Below, in pieces: positions 60,499 to 64,000 of a DNA stretch of 64,000 nt. A model generated the notes under the pieces. The model was not told the origin of the DNA, did no database searches, and worked only from the letters and a program-made list of their open reading frames with translations. Positions within the stretch are counted from its first letter, which is position 1. Each line of letters starts with the position of its first letter. Source of the DNA: Arthrobacter sp. AL12 (GTDB lineage Bacteria; Actinomycetota; Actinomycetes; Actinomycetales; Micrococcaceae); contig NZ_JASBQY010000008.1 in NCBI RefSeq assembly GCF_029960645.1, forward strand, positions 62,001-126,000. The letters run 5' to 3'. The position numbers were made by a program, and so were the translations under genes.

Positions 60499-61720
60499 GG
60501 TCGGGTGCCCTTTCTTCAGGGAGGAGCTTGAGGCCGGGGATCAACAGGGCGAAGAACAGGACAGCTTCGCTGAGTGCCATGCCCAGGGCGATGCCCGGTG
60601 CGTTCCCGGCGGCGCCGGCCCAGAGCATCACGGCCACCCCGAAGACAGCGGAGACCAGTGTCCAACGGAGCACGGTCGACTGGCGGCCGGCGGGAATCAG
60701 GAGGTTGCGGATGAACGGGGTGCTCGCGCTCAGGAACACGAACGCGATCCCATAATAGGCGCAGAGCAGGGTGCTCGCCTGGGCCTGGCCGGCAAAAAGG
60801 AGGCTGCTCACGAAAGGCCCCGCCAGCGTGAGGATGACCGCTCCGGCCACCCCGAGTCCCGCATGCGCCCAGATGGCGGCCAGATGCCGGCGACGGCGGT
60901 TGATGGCGTCTCTTTCGATCGTCCAGCTCTGGAAGGCGTTGCCCAGGGCGATGACGGTAAACAGGCCGAAACGGTAGAGCGTGTCCGCCGTCGCCAGGCT
61001 TCCGGACGCCTGCGGGGCAGTTGTCGCCGTCGCGATCGGCGCGGGGGTGGACGCGTAGGCGCTGCCCGCGAGACTGATCCCTGCCGTCTTGCCCTGGCGG
61101 CGGAGGTCGGCCAGGGTGCCGCGCAGGCTGAGCGGGAGCCACGCGCCCGGGGCCGCGAACGCCCGGTGGAACCCCACCAGCGAGCCGAGGGTGGCCAGCG
61201 CGAGCAGGGCGGTGTAACTCCAGAGCTGCTGCGTCAGCAGCAGCACCGGGGCCGCCGCCACTGTGGCCAGAAAACGGGGGATCGTGTCGTAGAGCGCCAG
61301 CAGCCGCGGCTGGCCTACTCCGATGCAGAACCATGCCGGTGACATTCCGGTCAGGGCAACAGCCCAGCACATCGCGGCTGCCTCCAGCCGGAACTGCGGC
61401 ACGGCGACGACGGCGGCCACCACCCCGGCCAGCGGAAGCACCGCCACGAGCAGCAGCAGCCTTGTACGGATGCTGCGGAGGTAAATCAGCCCGCGTTCCC
61501 GGTTGTCAGCGGCCCGGGCGATCGCCACTGGGCCGTCGACATTCCATCCCCACAGCAGGACCGTAGCCGCGAAAGTGCCGATCGCCTGCCCGGCAATAAC
61601 ACTGGAGATGCCCTCCCCGCCAACCACCGTGGAGACAACGGGCAGGAGCAGCAGTGGGGTGATCAGGGACAGGAGTGGAAGGACCGCGAATCCGGACAGG
61701 CGGAGCAGTACGGTCTTCAT
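60488..61720 (-). CDS. polysaccharide/oligosaccharide flippase-like membrane protein
   Basis: The 410-residue protein has about 12 hydrophobic helices in the MOP/Wzx arrangement, beginning LLRLSGFAVLPLLSLITPLL. An internal cytoplasmic segment is GTLADLRRQGKTAGISLAGS, and LVSAVFGVAVMLWAGAAGN lies near the end. Such proteins move lipid-linked sugars across the membrane. In this locus an ABC exporter is already present, so this flippase more likely carries a lipid-phosphate sugar or a second glycan. ATG 61720 begins the protein; no strong ribosome-binding site precedes it. It is the first gene of the minus-strand cluster. Confidence 0.82.
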   Translation of the reverse strand: MKTVLLRLSGFAVLPLLSLITPLLLLPVVSTVVGGEGISSVIAGQAIGTFAATVLLWGWNVDGPVAIARAADNRERGLIYLRSIRTRLLLLVAVLPLAGVVAAVVAVPQFRLEAAAMCWAVALTGMSPAWFCIGVGQPRLLALYDTIPRFLATVAAAPVLLLTQQLWSYTALLALATLGSLVGFHRAFAAPGAWLPLSLRGTLADLRRQGKTAGISLAGSAYASTPAPIATATTAPQASGSLATADTLYRFGLFTVIALGNAFQSWTIERDAINRRRRHLAAIWAHAGLGVAGAVILTLAGPFVSSLLFAGQAQASTLLCAYYGIAFVFLSASTPFIRNLLIPAGRQSTVLRWTLVSAVFGVAVMLWAGAAGNAPGIALGMALSEAVLFFALLIPGLKLLPEERAPDHAS

Positions 61721-61871
61721 TCGTGCGGGTGTCCTTGGTGGTCTCGGGGGCTGCCTCGATCTTACGGGATGGCCGCCGGGCAGCCGCGCCGGCCGGCACG
61801 GTTCGCATAGGATAAACCGGTATGGGCGCCGCCTCGGCGCCGCGACGTGCCCGTCCAAGCGAAGCGAGTCC

Positions 61872-62639
61872 ATGAATTCCTCACCCCTGAACAGCCCAGC
61901 CGTGCGCGCCAGCGTCTGCATGGCCAGCTACAACGGTGCGGCCTTCATCACGGAGCAGGTCGAGTCGATCCTGGCCCAGCTGGGGCAGCGGGACGAGCTC
62001 GTGATCGTCGACGATGCCTCCACCGACGGGACGCGGGAGCTGGTGCGCAGCTTCGCCGATCCGCGGATCCGGCTGATCGAGGCAACAGCCAACCAGGGCT
62101 ATGTCAGGTCGTTCGAGCAGGCCTGCCGGGCAAGCTCCGGAGCGAGCGTTCTGCTCGCGGACCAGGACGACGTCTGGACCGACGGCCGGCTTGAGCTGAT
62201 GCTGACCGCACTCGAAGAGCACCAGGTCGTGGCGAGTAATTTCGACGTCCTCGGCGGCGGCCCCCGGCCCGCGATACCGCGGCTCCGCAGCAGTGACACC
62301 AACCGGAGGGCTGCCAACCTGCTGGGGATCCTCGTCGGCTACCGCGCCTACTACGGGTGCGGAATGGCCTTCCGCCGCGAGGTCCTGGATATGTTCGCCC
62401 CCGTACCGCCCTACCTGCGGGAATCGCACGACCTCTGGCTGGCGATCTGCGGCAACGTTCTGGGTTCCATCGGGCACCTGGACGAGTCCACCCTGCTGCG
62501 GCGGATTCACGGCGATAACGCGACTCCCCGGGGCTGGCGCTCGCTGCCGGTCATCCTGGCCGCCCGGGTGGTCCTGGTCCGCCTGCTGCTTGAAGCGGTC
62601 CGCCGGCGTTCCCGCGTGCGCCCGGCCCCGGGCTCCTAG
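61872..62639 (+). CDS. GT2 glycosyltransferase (RgpB-like rhamnosyltransferase)
   Basis: The 255-residue enzyme starts RASVCMASYNGAAFITEQVE, has LVIVDDASTDGT, and the metal-binding LLADQDDVWTDGRL. The (S/A)DQDDVW form is typical of alpha-L-rhamnose 1,3-rhamnosyltransferases such as RgpB. The C-terminal part has YYGCGMAFRREVLDMF and ESHDLWLAICG. It lies 45 bases before rmlB, which makes part of the likely donor dTDP-L-rhamnose. ATG 61872 is divergent from the flippase gene. Confidence 0.85.
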   Translation: MNSSPLNSPAVRASVCMASYNGAAFITEQVESILAQLGQRDELVIVDDASTDGTRELVRSFADPRIRLIEATANQGYVRSFEQACRASSGASVLLADQDDVWTDGRLELMLTALEEHQVVASNFDVLGGGPRPAIPRLRSSDTNRRAANLLGILVGYRAYYGCGMAFRREVLDMFAPVPPYLRESHDLWLAICGNVLGSIGHLDESTLLRRIHGDNATPRGWRSLPVILAARVVLVRLLLEAVRRRSRVRPAPGS

Positions 62640-62672
62640 CCAGCGTCTCCGGCGCAACGTTGGCCATGCCGG

Positions 62673-63683
<1,011 letters not shown>

Positions 63684-63686
63684 ATT

Positions 63687-64000
63687 ATGTCGATCGAGTT
63701 CTCGAAAAAGCTGACCGCCCATGAAACCCCGATTCCCGGCGTTGTCCTGTACGACCTTCCAGTCCACGGTGACAACCGGGGCTGGTTCAAGGAGAACTGG
63801 CAGCGGGAAAAGATGGTGGCCCTCGGCCTGCCGGACTTCCGCCCGGTACAAAACAACATCTCGTTTAACGAGTTGGCCGGGACCACCCGGGGCATCCACG
63901 CCGAGCCGTGGGACAAGTTCATCTCAGTCGCGACCGGCCGGATTTTCGGTGCCTGGGTGGATCTGCGCGAGGGACCCGCGTTCGGGGCGGTGTTCACCGC
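63687..64000 (+). CDS. rmlC: dTDP-4-dehydrorhamnose 3,5-epimerase domain, cut by the window edge
   Basis: The first 104 codons are visible. They form an RmlC-type cupin: PIPGVVLYDLPVHGDNRGWF, then PVQNNISFNELAGTTRGIHA (catalytic His region) and KFISVATGRIFGAWVDLREG. The enzyme epimerises C3 and C5 of the 4-keto sugar. In Arthrobacter relatives this opening belongs to a fused RmlC-RmlD protein whose second half is the reductase; the rest lies beyond 64000, so the fusion is only inferred. Confidence 0.85.
   Translation, partial: MSIEFSKKLTAHETPIPGVVLYDLPVHGDNRGWFKENWQREKMVALGLPDFRPVQNNISFNELAGTTRGIHAEPWDKFISVATGRIFGAWVDLREGPAFGAVFT

Overview
The window comes from a high-GC Gram-positive bacterium, most likely the Arthrobacter/Pseudarthrobacter group of the Micrococcaceae (Actinomycetota). 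This is inferred from the base composition, GTG/TTG starts, TANNNT promoters placed six bases before start codons, and actinobacterial gene families: MtrAB-LpqB, WhiB, PdtaS-type kinase, the giant NAD-glutamate dehydrogenase, Rv3235 family and LGFP repeats. No tRNA, rRNA or CRISPR array was seen.

Layout. 0-0.8 kb: wreck of a Tn3-family transposase. 0.9-6.5 kb: a COG2345/SufR-like regulator, an EamA exporter, a cysteine desulfurase, an FAD-dependent reductase and mnmA, consistent with sulfur supply for tRNA thiolation. 6.8-12.4 kb: a complete peptide-type ABC importer (binding lipoprotein, two permeases, fused double ATPase) behind a CRP/GlxR-like site. 12.4-13.9 kb: a decayed IS110-family element. 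13.9-16.2 kb: chorismate mutase, a MetE-like protein and a DUF4166 protein. 16.4-27.1 kb: the conserved mtrA-mtrB-lpqB-comF-hpf-(YcaQ-like)-secA block. 27.3-31.8 kb: small conserved actinobacterial genes (Rv3235 family, LysM membrane protein, Sm-like protein, HTH protein, SAF/CpaB-like and CpaE-like proteins). 31.9-38.7 kb: NAD-glutamate dehydrogenase, a PdtaS-like sensor kinase and whiB. Much of 16-39 kb keeps the gene content of the M. tuberculosis mtrA to whiB1 region, minus the mycobacterial inserts. 39-43.4 kb: a small membrane protein and an orphan FHA-FtsK/EssC-like ATPase.

From 43.6 kb to the right edge lies a large cell-wall glycopolymer locus. glf, a GlfT2-like galactofuranosyltransferase, an ABC exporter (wzm/wzt) and an LGFP-repeat L,D-transpeptidase-like protein form one plus-strand run, followed by a lipoprotein. 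A DUF6541 membrane protein, rmlA and an acyltransferase come next. Then follow seven minus-strand genes: flippase, four GT2 glycosyltransferases, a DUF2304 protein and a sugar-nucleotide epimerase. A further GT2, rmlB and the start of rmlC (probably an rmlC-rmlD fusion) close the window.

The parts list (ABC exporter for a backbone; an undecaprenyl-phosphate-sugar synthase paired with DUF2304; a flippase; a large polytopic candidate GT-C enzyme) has the logic of the streptococcal group A carbohydrate pathway: a backbone made inside and exported, then side chains added outside. Here it is combined with galactofuranose chemistry and a candidate wall-linked LGFP/YkuD enzyme. This is the most interesting system in the window.
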